A DNA stretch of 64,000 bases from Gyromitra esculenta (lineage: Eukaryota; Ascomycota; Pezizomycetes; Pezizales; Discinaceae): the NCBI GenBank assembly GCA_038503075.1, contig JBCAML010000015.1, forward strand, positions 558,001-622,000, written 5' to 3'. Position numbers and translations under genes: made by a program. Position 1 is the stretch's first letter. Each line of letters begins with the position of its first letter. The notes under the pieces were generated by a model. It searched no databases. It worked only from the letters and a program-made list of their open reading frames with translations, and was not told the DNA's origin. Below are positions 44,553 through 56,400 of the stretch, in pieces.

Positions 44553-46964
44553 GCCAGAAAACACGTAGATCTCCCTTGCCTTCTTGCACGATTGCTTCAA
44601 CTGATTAACGATTAGCCCGCTAGCCCTTGTTAGATGCGACTTATTTCACCAAACGCAGCTACCAGAAGTGGGATGTCATCGACTACCTGAGCCACGCTGT
44701 CCTAGAGGACAAATCCGATTTCACAGAGTCATCTAACTTGAAGGCAGCGTTTGACGTAGCGATCGACTCGTACCTCAAAGATTTGCAGAAAATTATCAAT
44801 GCCCTAGAGGACGTCAACACAAAATCGGACGCGGACGCTAAGTCGGAGAAGAAACTTGAGAAGGCTCGCGAGCTACTTCATTCTTATAAAAAGGTATGTA
44901 GAACCTGACCTGGAGACTTGTCGTGTGGATGGAGGGAGGAGATAATGGCATGACGAGAACCTCTTCGGTTCTTGTCTATCAAGGCTTGATCACCTGGTTT
45001 CGCTGGGCCGTGATACTGGCTTGGGCAAAGATGACCTCTTCGGTCTGGTCTGCGCTCAAAGGGATCGCCGAACCATAATACCAGTGCTAGGGCATTAGAT
45101 TACCTCTTCGGTAGTCTCTTGTTAAGGCTCTTCGCCCACTTGGCGCTGGTCCCACTAAGAACCAGATGACCTCTTCGGTCCTGTCTGGCGTTTTGGTGGG
45201 GGGAAGGGGGGGAGGAAACTGTGCTAATGTTTTCAAATAGGGCCACGATAACTCCCGTGCTAAAGGATGGCGCGACAAAGCCTGTGCATCGCCTATAGTC
45301 GTTAAGAATTCGTCTGGATTCATCATCGGGGATCATGGTCGCATCGCTACCGCAACGAAGTCTAGGAAGGCAAAGAGTCCAAACAAGAGGAAGCTAGATG
45401 ACAGTCAGGTCAGTTGCGTCAATAAAGCGTTTGATATTGTTAGTTTTCTGACAGAGTTTAGCCTAACAGTGATGTCTTACCCAAAGTCCCAGTCCCAGCC
45501 TCACCCAAAGCCCCACCATGGAACCCAATGGCTTTTGAGGAGAAATACGCACAGTTGGACAAAAATTCAATGTGGACACTTCCCAGTGGAGTGATAGTCG
45601 AAAAAGTACTTTATGATAGTTTTCGGGACGCAGGTCGAGAATCCCTTGGACATTCATTTACCATCGATGTACATAACCGTGCTATCGAGAAACTTTTTGA
45701 CCCACCGGATTGGGCGGAGATAATCAAGAAAGTACCAGAATGGCCGAAGACCGATGAGTTGCTAGCAGAATCGATGATGAGATTCTCCGAGCTGGAGACG
45801 CCCGCGGACTTGCGACGCGTCCTAGACACAACTTCTTATCTACCAGAGGGTGAATCATACGATCGTGATAAGCATTATGACCGATACTGGGTGCAATTGG
45901 TTTGGGCGATGTTGTTGGTCTACCCCTCTCCACCTGATCGTATTGAGACTTACCTATAATGCTAGGCTCCCACTATATGAGGATCATAGTCAATTATCGA
46001 GGCGAAATCACGAATCCTGGTACGACATCAACATTTGGTCTGTTATAGTCGACCGCTGTCTTCAAAATCTTAAAGGAATGGTTGTCCTTCGGTATGCTCC
46101 CTTCGATCTTTCCACGTGCTTTTTTTATTTTTTTATTTTACCCTTGTCGAAATCTAACCCCTCTATAGCAAGGAGACGACCTGCTTAGCAAACACTATCA
46201 GAAAAAATCGAGACAGAGTGGATACAATAAAACGGCAAAAGACTGGCGCACGTTTTGACGGATTAGTCCAAGATAAGTCTGGTCAATTTGAATATGCGGC
46301 GATGGAAGCATCCAAACACTTTAGCTCTGAGACATGTAGCAAGTGGCTTAAAGACTATCATAAGGTGGCGAAGGCTCTCCATGACATGTTATTCCGCCTA
46401 GAGGGCCACGTCAAACATGATAACGCCATTTTGAAGAAGTTACAGCTGGTTGGATTGGTGAGCGCAGGTATGTTAGGCCAGAATCGTACATTTAACCAAC
46501 AATACTAAACAGTCTCCCAATCCAGGGCTGCACTGCCAGGTTTTACGAATTAATTATGCGGAGGGTTTCGTGTGCGTCTTGAGCCGAGATGGGCTATTTA
46601 ATGTCCCTACTACGGTAAAAGAATCACCAGAGCTATTAGGGCTATTAATTAGTATCTGGCGAATGAAAGTACGTATTCCTTTTGATATTGGGGAAGAAGG
46701 CTATCGCTTACATGTCCTTAGATGGTAACGAAGAACTGTAAGACTCTTGTCGATAATCGGCATAATAAAAATAAAAATACCACGTTTAAAAGGTTAATGG
46801 AACCGCCCGGCCTACCATCAGCCTATCGACCAAAAATTCCAATAACTTATGATACTGAGAGGGAGGACGGCGAGGAGGGCGAGGAGGACGACGGCGAGGA
46901 GGACGAGGGGGATGAGGAGGACGAGGAGGACGAGGGGGACGAGGAGGATGAGGAGGACGAGTAG
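44535..46964 (+). CDS. fungal-specific protein with PD-(D/E)XK-like signature
   Basis: Uncharacterised family, recalled from multi-copy hypothetical proteins of Mucoromycota and some ascomycetes. Proposed exons join(44535..44564,44624..44893,45241..45408,45462..45910,45966..46091,46169..46467,46526..46668,46722..46964), 575 residues. The first exon and the 45910/45966 junction are weak. Conserved points: WTLPSGVIVEKVLYD, GHSFTIDVHN, HESWYDINIWSVIVDRC, and GARFDGLV followed by QFEYAAMEASK. The last two give D-x(n)-E-x-x-K spacing that recalls PD-(D/E)XK nucleases; nuclease activity is inference. Then LVGLVSAGLHCQVLRINYAEGF and a C-terminal tail of Asp/Glu repeats (46858-46963). The long intron 44894-45240 holds four hairpin repeats. 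It could be an expanded selfish or defence-related family, or a domesticated transposon protein. Some or all of it might be a pseudogene. Confidence 0.6.
44952..45188 (+). repeat. four hairpin repeats around ACC-TCTTC-GGT
   Basis: Units at 44952-44976, 45030-45052, 45097-45117 and 45162-45188, spaced 67-74 bp. Each has the invariant core ACCTCTTCGGT, which pairs ACC with GGT around a TCTTC loop. The base pair outside the core is A-T, G-C, T-A and G-C in turn, and outer arms pair differently in each copy (GAC/GTC, AGA/TCT, CCAGA/TCTGG). They lie in the proposed 347-nt intron of the gene above. Confidence 0.7.
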
Positions 46965-49039
46965 ATACAAGTACTTAACGCCAAAAATATAACGGTGAGA
47001 ATGTATTGTGACGAGGGATATTCTCAACTTTCTACGTTGAGTAAACTATCCAAATACGCATGTTCTTGTCGGAATTTTTTACTTGTGCTTGATCGTGTTG
47101 TTGGCTCTAGTGATCTTGGCGTGATAATGAGAAAAGGCATATGGATGTCGTTCTAACGAAAAGTTATATACAGTACCTCGCACCACAACTAATTGGCCCA
47201 AAAAGTTCTCTAGCATCTCGAATGGTTAGTAAAATATTTAACAAGGAAATACGATTCTCAGGGAGCATTTGACACTCAATCTTAGCCACTTACTAAAAAA
47301 TGAATTTTGTGGCATAGATAAACCTCAGTAGCAACAATCACCCATTCACAAAACAACCTCTTAACCCACAGCCAGCTCACCACTGTTGTTTATTTCATAG
47401 CTATCATATCTACGCATTAATCCGCAATTTGAAGTTGTCTGTATTAAGCTTCGTGGGTTTTAACCTTTGCAGCGTTGACTTGGATGCTATCCAACTTTAC
47501 CCACTTCGCAGTCCCTTTTTTGGCCAGCAAGTACTTTTCACAGAACAACACCCATGAGTGTCGTTGCGCGAGAACCTTCCTAAGGTCGTTGCAGCCATCT
47601 TTGAGAAAATTCACCTCAAAGATACCACTTGACTACATAGAAATGTTGCTTTAGCCAGTTTTGAGCGGCTCTACTATGCTCAAACCCCTGAATAACTGTT
47701 TTCAGAGAACTGAAAGCATTTTATATGGTCGGAAAGAAAATTCAAAGGATAGAGATGCGTGGAAAGTTGCTAAGATGGGTAAGATTTCCCTGGGGAACAC
47801 GATTATTTCAAGTTGAGAAGCCACAAATGCCCAAAACCCCAAGAAATTGTTTTCTAAGGTGTTAAACAAAGAGTTCTCTATCATATTTACTATGCATTGG
47901 GTGGATTAGTTTCGTTTAGTATAGCATTACCCTTAGGAAAGTTTTCGCGCGACAGCACTCATCTGCAACTCGAGAGTAAAGTGACAGTATTAGTCTCGTG
48001 AGTTAGTTTAAATCAACGATAAAGAAGTTTGCCAATCCCTCCAGCCTCGAAGAGATCCGTATTCGATTATATTAGATCTAAGAACGGTTACCAGTATAGT
48101 ACAGGTAGGGCTAGGATTCGTAGCTAACGTGTGCAGACCTTCAACTGCTTTTCACATCCTATGTACATCATGAGAAATAACTCGATTGATATCAACTACC
48201 CTAAAAATAGTGCTATCTAATCTAATTTTGCTCCACTGCTGATTTATTAAGGTACTAGTAACTTCAACCGAGTGATATTCAAAGTCTTTTCTCTTAGTCT
48301 GAACCTAGTGAAGCGAGGCCCTTAACTAGCTTAGATATTAGGATTCGACAAGCCTGCACCGCTAGACCTGCAGGTTCTCCACAACTCGAAGGCGATCATA
48401 CGAGCACGTCTTCAGGTTGAAACCGTCCAGACTGATTGAGCTCGACGGCCGATGGAATTGTAGGCTACATGTATTCCAGCCTCTCAACGGCCCCCATGTT
48501 TATAGTACTCTATGTTTTGTCTCCTGCATCTCACAGGCTAGAGATGCTCCGATATTATTTTCTCTGCCTCCTTCCCTCATACGTGTCCCAGGGAGCTAGA
48601 ACGGCAAAAGGGTGACGAAAGCCAGGGATGCCGCGTACAAACGGGACCAAGGCAATGGGATGAAACTCCGTTGCAGGCCCTTTGAAGCAAGGCTGTTGTC
48701 ACACATTCCCCGCCAGAGCCCCTCACTAACCCCCAACCGCTGCTGATTCTCCGATTGGTGTAACTAGGGCAAAGCTCCCCCGGTTTTTTGGCGCCTGACA
48801 GGTTGACGGCCATGATATATATTATGTACTTTCTCTTTGCCGCTTTCTCTTTCTCTCCCTTTCTGTTACTGCCCACCTACTATTTGTCTCCTGTCTCCCC
48901 CACTCATCCCCTCCATCCCCAGTGAGAGAGCTCCCTCGCAGCGGTTGAATACAAACACATTCTTTACGAGACATTTCTTTGTCCATCATTCAATTCTCTT
49001 TGTTCGCCCACTCGATCAGAAGAAGAAAAACCAGCTCCA
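46965..49039. other. 2-kb gene-poor region
   Basis: AT-rich. Apart from the open fragment at 47444-47632 nothing coding was recognised. The last 250 bp before the eIF4E gene are pyrimidine-rich (CTTTCTCTTTCTC) with a TATA-like stretch near 48815, a likely promoter. A CAGTACCTCGCACC end preceded by TA at 47170 looks like a mariner-type terminus, but no partner end was found. Confidence 0.5.
47444..47632 (-). pseudogene. open fragment of unknown protein, possibly element-derived
   Basis: A 62-codon open stretch without ATG, ending in TAA, with protein-like composition (for example GIFEVNFLKDGC, HSWVLFCEKYLLA, AKWVKLDSIQVN). The preceding frame is closed by TAG, and another frame upstream reads NWLKQHFYVVKWYL, which suggests a frameshifted longer protein. 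The pattern is faintly like RNA-binding modules of LINE elements, but I cannot assign it. It may be a broken remnant or an exon of an unseen gene. Confidence 0.3.
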
Positions 49040-50095
49040 ATGGCCACCACTACAGCTGCCTCGTCTCCTAGCCCTCCACCTTCTTCTTCATCCACGGGAG
49101 CTTCATCTCCGCCTGCACTCCAAGTAAACGGTTCTGCACCAACAACGTCAGGAGAAAACAGTGTCAAGAGAGCGGAACTGAGAATGACCATGTTGAAGAA
49201 GCTGAGACCGTACCCGCTGAGACACGAGTGGGTGTTTTGGCACGACAGGTCGGTAGAACCCATGTATAAAACATTATCGAATCTCATAAATGGAATATGT
49301 TAAAGAGTAGAGGATGATAAAATGCTAATTGTTTGGTTGGATTTTTAGGAATAGTCCAAACATGAATGAAGGAGATTGGGAGGATCAGTTGAAGGAGATT
49401 GCGCAGATAAGCACTGTGCAGGTATGCTAGTCTCTTTTCTTTCTTTATCTAGTACTACTGCCATCGGATACTTACGGGAGCTGTTTTCTTCTCTTAGAGC
49501 TTCTGGCAAGTGTATAATAACACGCCATTCTCGACTCTCCCTCTTCGAGACTCGCTGCACCTGTTTAAGAAGAATGTGAAGCCTATCTGGTAAGACATTC
49601 TCTCTACCCTAACGTCTCAGTACCAGAGTTAGAAGCTTACTTTCTATTATAGGGAAGACCCACGGAACAAGAACGGTGGAGCTTGGACATTCAGGGTTCC
49701 TAAAGCGAATTCACAGGAATTTTGGAAAGAAGTATTGATGATGGCTATCGGGGAGATACTACAAGAAGTTGTCCAACGAGGTTCGCTCTTTTTCCCACTC
49801 TTGAAATTTTCCGATAGCTCTAACACCCACTACAGGCGACGACATCTGCGGTGTTTCTATCAGCGTCCGTTTCAACTCACACCTAATTATGATCTGGAAT
49901 CGCGATGGAAATAATCAAAAGTCTATTGATGCAATTCTAGCGAAGGCGCTAGAAGCACTGCCAGAAGCACTAGCGCCCGCGCCGCAGAATTATTACTATA
50001 AGAAGCATTCGAGCCACAAGAGCTTTAAGGGGAGTGAGGATGGGACAAAGACGGACACACCAAGCGCTGAGGCTGCATCGGTATCACTGGCGTAA
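49040..50095 (+). CDS. eIF4E-family mRNA cap-binding protein (4EHP-like)
   Basis: Binds the m7G cap of mRNA. Five exons, join(49040..49248,49349..49421,49498..49589,49653..49780,49836..50095), give 253 residues. Cap-sandwich tryptophans are seen in PLRHEWVFWHDR or GDWEDQL and in KPIWEDPRNKNGGAW; TVQSFWQVYNNTPF is the eIF4G/4E-BP contact region, and GDDICGVSISVRF is the conserved strand near the C-terminus. The Ser/Pro/Thr-rich N-terminus (about 40 residues) and the Lys-rich YYYKKHSSHKSF near the end fit the second fungal eIF4E-like group rather than the canonical eIF4E; this subtype call is from motif memory. Introns are 55-100 nt. The first donor (GTCGGT) is not optimal; phase requires it. 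Confidence 0.9.
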
Positions 50096-52244
50096 GGGCT
50101 GGACGGTGTTTTTGTCTTGCTAAGGGCGTTTTTATACTTTGTTTTTTATTTCTTTACTGCATGGAAAGACTGATGGATGGAAGGCAGAAAATGGAACTCG
50201 ATAGCTAGCGATTCTTTTGTTTTTGTTTTATGCATACTATGGTTGGGCAATTCATAAGGGTTTTACGCTTTTGGTCCCTACTAAGGGAGAAATTTCCAAG
50301 CGGGGCTTGAAAAAAAGTACGAGTTCTTTGAAGCATGCGATTTCATAGTTGGTCTTGAGCTTCCATCAAACCATGTAAATGCCTATTTCTCGTTCGTATA
50401 ATAAGTGAATTTGTTCAAACTCTTTCTCATAATTTGCCAGGGTGGCGGGATGTCTATCTAAGATGTTAGGCAAGCACAAATAACGCCGAGTGACTACACA
50501 TGATTAAGCGCATTAATAACCTACCTAATGAACTGCCGCAACCTAGGCGTTAATTTAAGGCGCGCATTATTAACTTATAGCCATCTCAACGAGAGACGTA
50601 GAAACAATTTCCTAAGGGCTATAAAGCTTGCTCTATTAGGTCAGTAGATTATCTGAATCACAGGTATATCTCCAAACCTCACGATCAGACACAAACCAAA
50701 TATCTCAGGTCTTGATAGCATTACATATTTGACCAACATCACGGAAATGGCGTTCCCAGTCAAATCTGTCAAAACAATACCCTAGCGTGGTATCGAGTAG
50801 GATCATACTGATATTCCAGAAGACTTGTGCTGTGCGAAGGCCGAAACCATCTTATACCGCATCTCTAATATGTCCTTAAACGCTGGGGGCGGGCTTTCAC
50901 AAAGGTCCAAGACCCCATATAACTTTCTCTTCGCAACTCCCGTTAATTTTTTGTAGCTTTAGGTCTAGTGGCTCACCCACTAGCGGGTAACGCTTCAGGA
51001 GGATTATTTGCGAAGATTTGCGAAGATTATTGGCTCTGCTAAGGCTATGGTGATATTCATGATAGTCGTGCTTCTGAGTCTCGTTGTGATGTAGATGTAG
51101 TTGAGGTGGTAGTAGATACTTGGCGTATTGTATTTTCTTGGAAGTATGTAATTTGCAAGGACAAGGAACGGAACAGAAATTCTTACTCTACAGTCTTAAG
51201 TACCTGTGAACTTGTGAGCCTGACCTAGAGTTTCTTCGTCTAGCGGAAATATCATCACAAATACAACTAACAACCAGCAGTGCACTTACGGTAATGAGGA
51301 TGCAAAACAGCCTACGCCTCACTCTACAACAAAGCTTATCAGGCTCCAAACCAACATTAGAGCTGTTTCCACTCGTAGGTTCGGGCCCAGGTAGCGATTC
51401 GATATAAGGATATTCTCCAAGTAGCTCAGGTACGTAAATCTGAGGAAAGGCGTGGCCGTCACGCGCAAAGGAGAAGTATGTACCCGCTGGGCCGGGAAGT
51501 TCGATAGACTCTGGGTTAGGCAGCTTTATTAGTAATGACTGTTGCTGTTGTTCGTTCCCTTGTGATAGCATCTCATCAGGTTCTTGAAGGTTCTTACTTA
51601 ATACAGTCGTTGGATTCAACGGGGAGATATCTGAGTTAAATAGGTAAATGAAAGTTCATAGATGGGGAGTGAAAAATACCTAGAAACGATGCATCATAAA
51701 CGTCAAGCAATGACTGATAATACAATCCGGTGACCCGGTGGCAGAATTGGGGGGGGGGGCGGTGGCAAAAGTGTTGGATTGTAGAACTCCAAGCTAGCTT
51801 ATGTTTGTATGGCTTTCACTAAACTCAACATGAGCAGATAGTTTTCTTTGAAGGGCGTCGCCAGGAGATAACTGCTTCTTATGGTTGAGGGGTAGTGATG
51901 TGATCATATCACATCACTCGCCGCTCTATTTCGCGGAAATGTGCTAATTACATATACCTATGCGAAACGATATTCGAGAAAACCCCTGCAGTATATGTAA
52001 ATTATGTAAAAATCATGATACATTCAACTAAACGTTATCGAAGACCCGCAATCGAAAAGTAATACTGAGGTGATTCTAGCTTATAGATATACACCGCCAC
52101 CCATGGATTAAAACTCCGACACATCATAATACCGATGATGCCATTATCAAAACAAAAGGGCTCCGTCTCGTCACTAAAACCCAGCCTTTTTGGGTTGACT
52201 AACAAGAGTTGTAGAGACCGAAGGAAAGAAAAGACAAAATTGTA
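50096..52244. other. intergenic with a possible small gene
   Basis: Mostly AT-rich without recognisable genes, except the reading frame at 51188-51619 listed separately. A run of ten or more G lies near 51750. Confidence 0.5.
51188..51619 (-). CDS. hypothetical single-pass membrane protein, possibly partial
   Basis: A 143-codon frame with no ATG at its front (it opens with TTG); it may continue upstream through a small intron (acceptor ACTCAG near 51631). The centre is rich in Pro, Gly and acidic residues, followed by CCRVRRRLFCILITVSALLV, a basic stretch and a hydrophobic segment like a membrane anchor. A GTAAGT donor right inside that segment suggests further exons. The layout (polar N-terminus, Cys and Arg, membrane segment) resembles the neighbouring gene at 52245-53401, so it could be a decayed or partly seen relative. 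No family recognised. Confidence 0.35.
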   Translation of the reverse strand: MNPTTVLSKNLQEPDEMLSQGNEQQQQSLLIKLPNPESIELPGPAGTYFSFARDGHAFPQIYVPELLGEYPYIESLPGPEPTSGNSSNVGLEPDKLCCRVRRRLFCILITVSALLVVSCICDDISARRRNSRSGSQVHRYLRL

Positions 52245-53401
52245 TCACGCTGAGGTCGTGTATCCGTACCAGTAACAGTTGCATCCTTGGTTTGTTGTAC
52301 TCGTTAAGCCGTTGTCCAATCTGCAAGTATTCTTGGAGTAATGTTCGCTAGATTGAGACATTTGTTAGCAAACATGAAATTACTGTAAGCCTAGGATCTT
52401 CCTGTTAACTTACTTTGAAAACTCGTATTGACGATTTCTGCCTAGCTTGACGGTGACATTTGCACTTGAGATACAAGGCGAAGTAACATAAGGTGCCTGG
52501 CCGCTGGTATAGGAAGTTTTCGAGTACATGTCTCCGTCAAATAGCGGTGGAGCCAGGATACCATTCATATCTGCGTAGGGGCTGTTGGTGATTTGGTAAT
52601 TGTCTCCGCTTTTGCTGACAGTGAAAGGGAAAGTCAGAGGCCCGCATCCTACTACAGCTGTAGTGTAGTCTTGGCTGCATATGCCGTTATACTGGCTGAG
52701 CGGAGCATTTACGATATTCCATGATCCGAGTTCTAGGGCGAAGGGTTTATAGCTAAACAGCAAATTATTAGTATCCCAAAACCCTGGAGATCACGGTGAT
52801 CTATTTCGATAAGGATTGGTCATACCCTGGACTATTCCCGTTTTTCATCGAAACACCAACACCAGCTCCTACAGCAACCCCAATGATGATGATAAGGATA
52901 ATAGCAAGCACTATCCAAAACACAACCCTTTTCATTCCACATATTCTGCTCTTCTCGGCCGGCGGCGCCTGTTGCGGCTGTGGAGGAAACATCTGCTGTG
53001 GTGGTTGCTGATAGCCCTGAGGAGGAGGACTCCAAGTAGGTTGCGGCGGGATTGGTTGCGCATTGGAAGCATACTCGTTTTTATATGGGGGTAGTGATTG
53101 GTGTCCATTACCACCACCGGCTTTACAAAAAAAAAAACATCAGTAGGATGATCAAAATAGCGGGGATGACAAGTTTACGCGGCAATCTCGCCAGCTACAG
53201 GATTCTTACCAAAATATCCTTGATTACCTCCATTGGCATCTGGTTGTTGTGACATGACCTCTGGTCCATGATCTGGATGATTTGGCTATCAATAACGGTT
53301 AGTCCCTTTGTTTTCATGGATTTTTTTTTTTTGGTCTAGATTGTCACGAGACTTACGTTTATTTGAGGATGGTAAACCTCAGGGAGATGTTCATTCGCCA
53401 T
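52245..53401 (-). CDS. single-pass membrane protein with Pro/Gln-rich N-terminus and Cys-bearing ectodomain
   Basis: Five exons, complement(join(52245..52347,52414..52752,52826..53120,53210..53285,53357..53401)), give 285 residues, with consistent phases and good GTAAGT donors. Residues 1-100 are rich in Pro, Gln and Gly (PPPQGYQQPPQQ), then a basic patch (SRICGMKR) and one strong membrane segment (about 106-130, VVFWIVLAIILIIIIGVAVG). By the positive-inside rule the N-terminus is cytosolic and the last 155 residues are outside. The ectodomain has eight or so Cys, among them NGICSQDY, VVGCGPL, SPCISS and the C-terminal QGCNCYWYGY. No signal peptide. I do not recognise the family; it may be a wall or surface protein. 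The last two exons were found by splicing. Confidence 0.75.
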
Positions 53402-56400
53402 CTTTTCGTGGTTATCTAGCAATTCCGAGATATGGTGATTGATTTCTCAAAAAAAAAAAACCAGTTGAAATCCTTGCGATTGGAAAAAGGCTTGGAGGAG
53501 GTGCAGATAAAGGAACGGAAAGCCGAGAAATAGAGAGTATTGAGGTATCGCACAAATGCGGGAGAGGGGAGTTATTTAAAATGATGGAGGTTTTGAAAAA
53601 GCAAATGGGCAGCGGGCAGACTGCAGGCTGGGCGCACCGCTCTGCTATTGGCCAAAAATCCCACCCTCGTGTCTATTGCGCTCAGCCCCAGGAAGTCTTG
53701 ACAGAAAAGGGGAAGTCAATGTTACACCAGCCTCGGCAATGATGCCAGCAAGACATAACATAGGGTTATAAATACCCGAGAGTTTGTTTCACAAACTCCA
53801 TTTCTATGGACACCACCGAATTCAGTCCCTATATGTAAGCAAATATATGTGCCATGGTCTGCATTTGGTATCACAGGTATCGTGCATCATGAAAACTTTA
53901 TTTCGCATTTGAAGGAATATATATCGCTTCAGATACGCTCCTGAAAAGAATCTTGCATCCATTCACAGCATCAGCACCCCCCTCAGTACAGGGTTGCCGA
54001 GCAGTCGCCACTTCCCCGCATTTAGCCGCAGCTTGAAGGATCTGTTTTCAACCCTGGTACTGGGAAAGAAGATCACTCATCGAACAGATGAATACCTGGA
54101 AGTAGCTACATACAGGGTTTGGGTTGTGTTCACGAACCAGTACACAATGCATGTCAACAGGCTAAGATTCCGGCTAGATCTCCATCTCCAGAGTTTTCAG
54201 GGCTATCTAAACTCAAAACCCAAAACCCAAAAACATTTCCAAATACTGCATGTACCCACATTGTGTAGATACATACATATAGTATGGACGTTTAGCTGAA
54301 TCAAGCACTTCTTTGTTCTGGGAGTGTATCTTCTTTTATATTCAACATACTTCCAACATAGGCTCGTTTTTCCCTCTTACAGCCTTGGCTGCTGCGCACC
54401 GTAAACAGCAAATCATTAGTATGTAGTTGGCACGAGACTATCTCAAAGGTCTCCAAGTTTCTCTACAGCCACTTCCACGCTGTAGATTTCTGCGTCCTTG
54501 GCATCGAAACCCGCTCTTCTGAAAGAATGATCGAGACAGATTGGCCAAGTTATTCATCTAGCTCTACTCCCAATCATTCATTATTCACGTGCTTAAATGT
54601 GTTTCCCCTAAAACAAGCTAGTTTTTCATCTCTCTAACCCTGCTCTTCACTACCACGGCGGAGCTCTCAACAACTGCCATATGATCGATGGCATTCTGCC
54701 CCTTGATTTTTCGATCGCTATCATCTCGGCCCTTACTGTAGAATCTTGGTAGGATATTTTAGAGAGAGCTCGCAAATATATCAGCTAGAGGGGTACTAGA
54801 ATGAGTTCGCTAAAAAAGTTTAGGGTCCCAAAAAAAACCCGAAAGCTATAGTTCACCTGGTTTAGCTGCGTAACTCCCGTCTAACCGTTCAAACCTCTGG
54901 TTAACTCGATTTAATCTGTCGATAACTTCAGAGTTTAAATCTCTAGTGTCTGTGTTGACACGTTCAAACCTCTTGCACTTAGTACGTTTTAGAGCCCGTG
55001 TAAATGCTTAGCAATTTTTTATCTGCCTGAGGATAGTAGTACATACCGTAGAGGGACGCAAGACGTCATTGGTCTGTATAATACTTCCATACATCATTTC
55101 CATTCTCTACTGCCTTGGCTGCTGCACATGCTGGTATGGGGGCTGTGTATAAGGCCACATGTAGCTTCTACTCTACAGCCTGGCGAGCGAGGCTACATCG
55201 TCATGGCCGCTAATCACTTGGTTTTAAATCGATGCTAATAAGCCCCTCTAAGGCAGTTCCCCGCCAATTCAGTGGAACTAATCAACACCAAATCGATGAA
55301 GACCCTTTTCATTCCTTCCTCGAAAGCTGACCCACAAGCAGTAAAAGCAATACTTACAGGTAGATATATGCGCCTTAGCTTAATACACGAAACGACTACT
55401 TTATATATCCACATACGTGTATTTACTCAGAACTTCTAGATTCAAACCTTTCTTAATAAGTAGGGGCTGCTAATTGATTGTCACTTCTCGGCCCGAGCGT
55501 CAAGATCTTGAACGGTACTTATTCAATTGTAACCAGGGCTAATGAACTCGGGCAAATGGTACTTCCCGAAGCTCGCGGCTGTGGCTGATAGTTTTTGCAC
55601 TTACCTGTAGGTAGTCGACATGTATCCTGTGTAACGACGGTTGTGTGAAATACACGTTAGTTCAAAGTTGTTGTGGAGGCTAAATCCAAGCGAATAGAGC
55701 CCAAGTTGGTAGGCTAACGCTTCGTGAAAATCTCAGCCTCCAGCCGTGGGGCACATCCCAGAATCATGTCAACAAAAGAAACCATCCCCGAAAAATCACG
55801 CTATTGGGTTTAGGAGCTGAAACAGGTTTTCTGGAATATACGTGTACAGACGAGTGAAAAAAGTGAGGAAACAACGACCAAAACACACCAAAATCGGCCA
55901 ACTTCACAACCAAAACCCTCTTTATTAAAATTAGCTAAGTGACACGACCAGCCCACCAGTGACTTCATCACTCATGAACTCTCTATAAGTAAATTTCTGG
56001 GCTATTCTATTTAGAGGATCATTGGCTAGAACTTTTTAAAGTTGTAGTACCCATAGATTTCCGTTGCATCATACCTTTCCTCACCAAAGTTGGGTAAATA
56101 ACTAAACCTCATGAAGTCAAAGGCTCCTATTTCAATACAGAAAATTCGAGGGAGTACAGAAAATTCATGGATATAAATTCCAGAGCTATTAGATGTGTTC
56201 CACTACTCAGTTTTTTGTTGCCACAACTCTTAGTGGGACTTAAATTGAACTAAAGTTGGCTTGTTTTGGTGTATATTGACCCTTGTTTCGTCACTTTTTT
56301 CACCCGTCTGTACGTAGTTGACACGTAAAAAATCTCAGGGGTAAGCCCATGTACTAGTACTACATGTAGCTTCGGTAGGTCTGAATCCCCAAAACCCCTT

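Noticed and set aside
44952..45188. CRISPR-like array (short repeats at regular spacing)
   Set aside because: Only the 11-bp core is constant, repeats are hairpins with changing arms, and the DNA is fungal nuclear with introns.
47170..47230. Mariner-type terminus after TA
   Set aside because: No matching inverted end was found within several kb, so an element cannot be defined.
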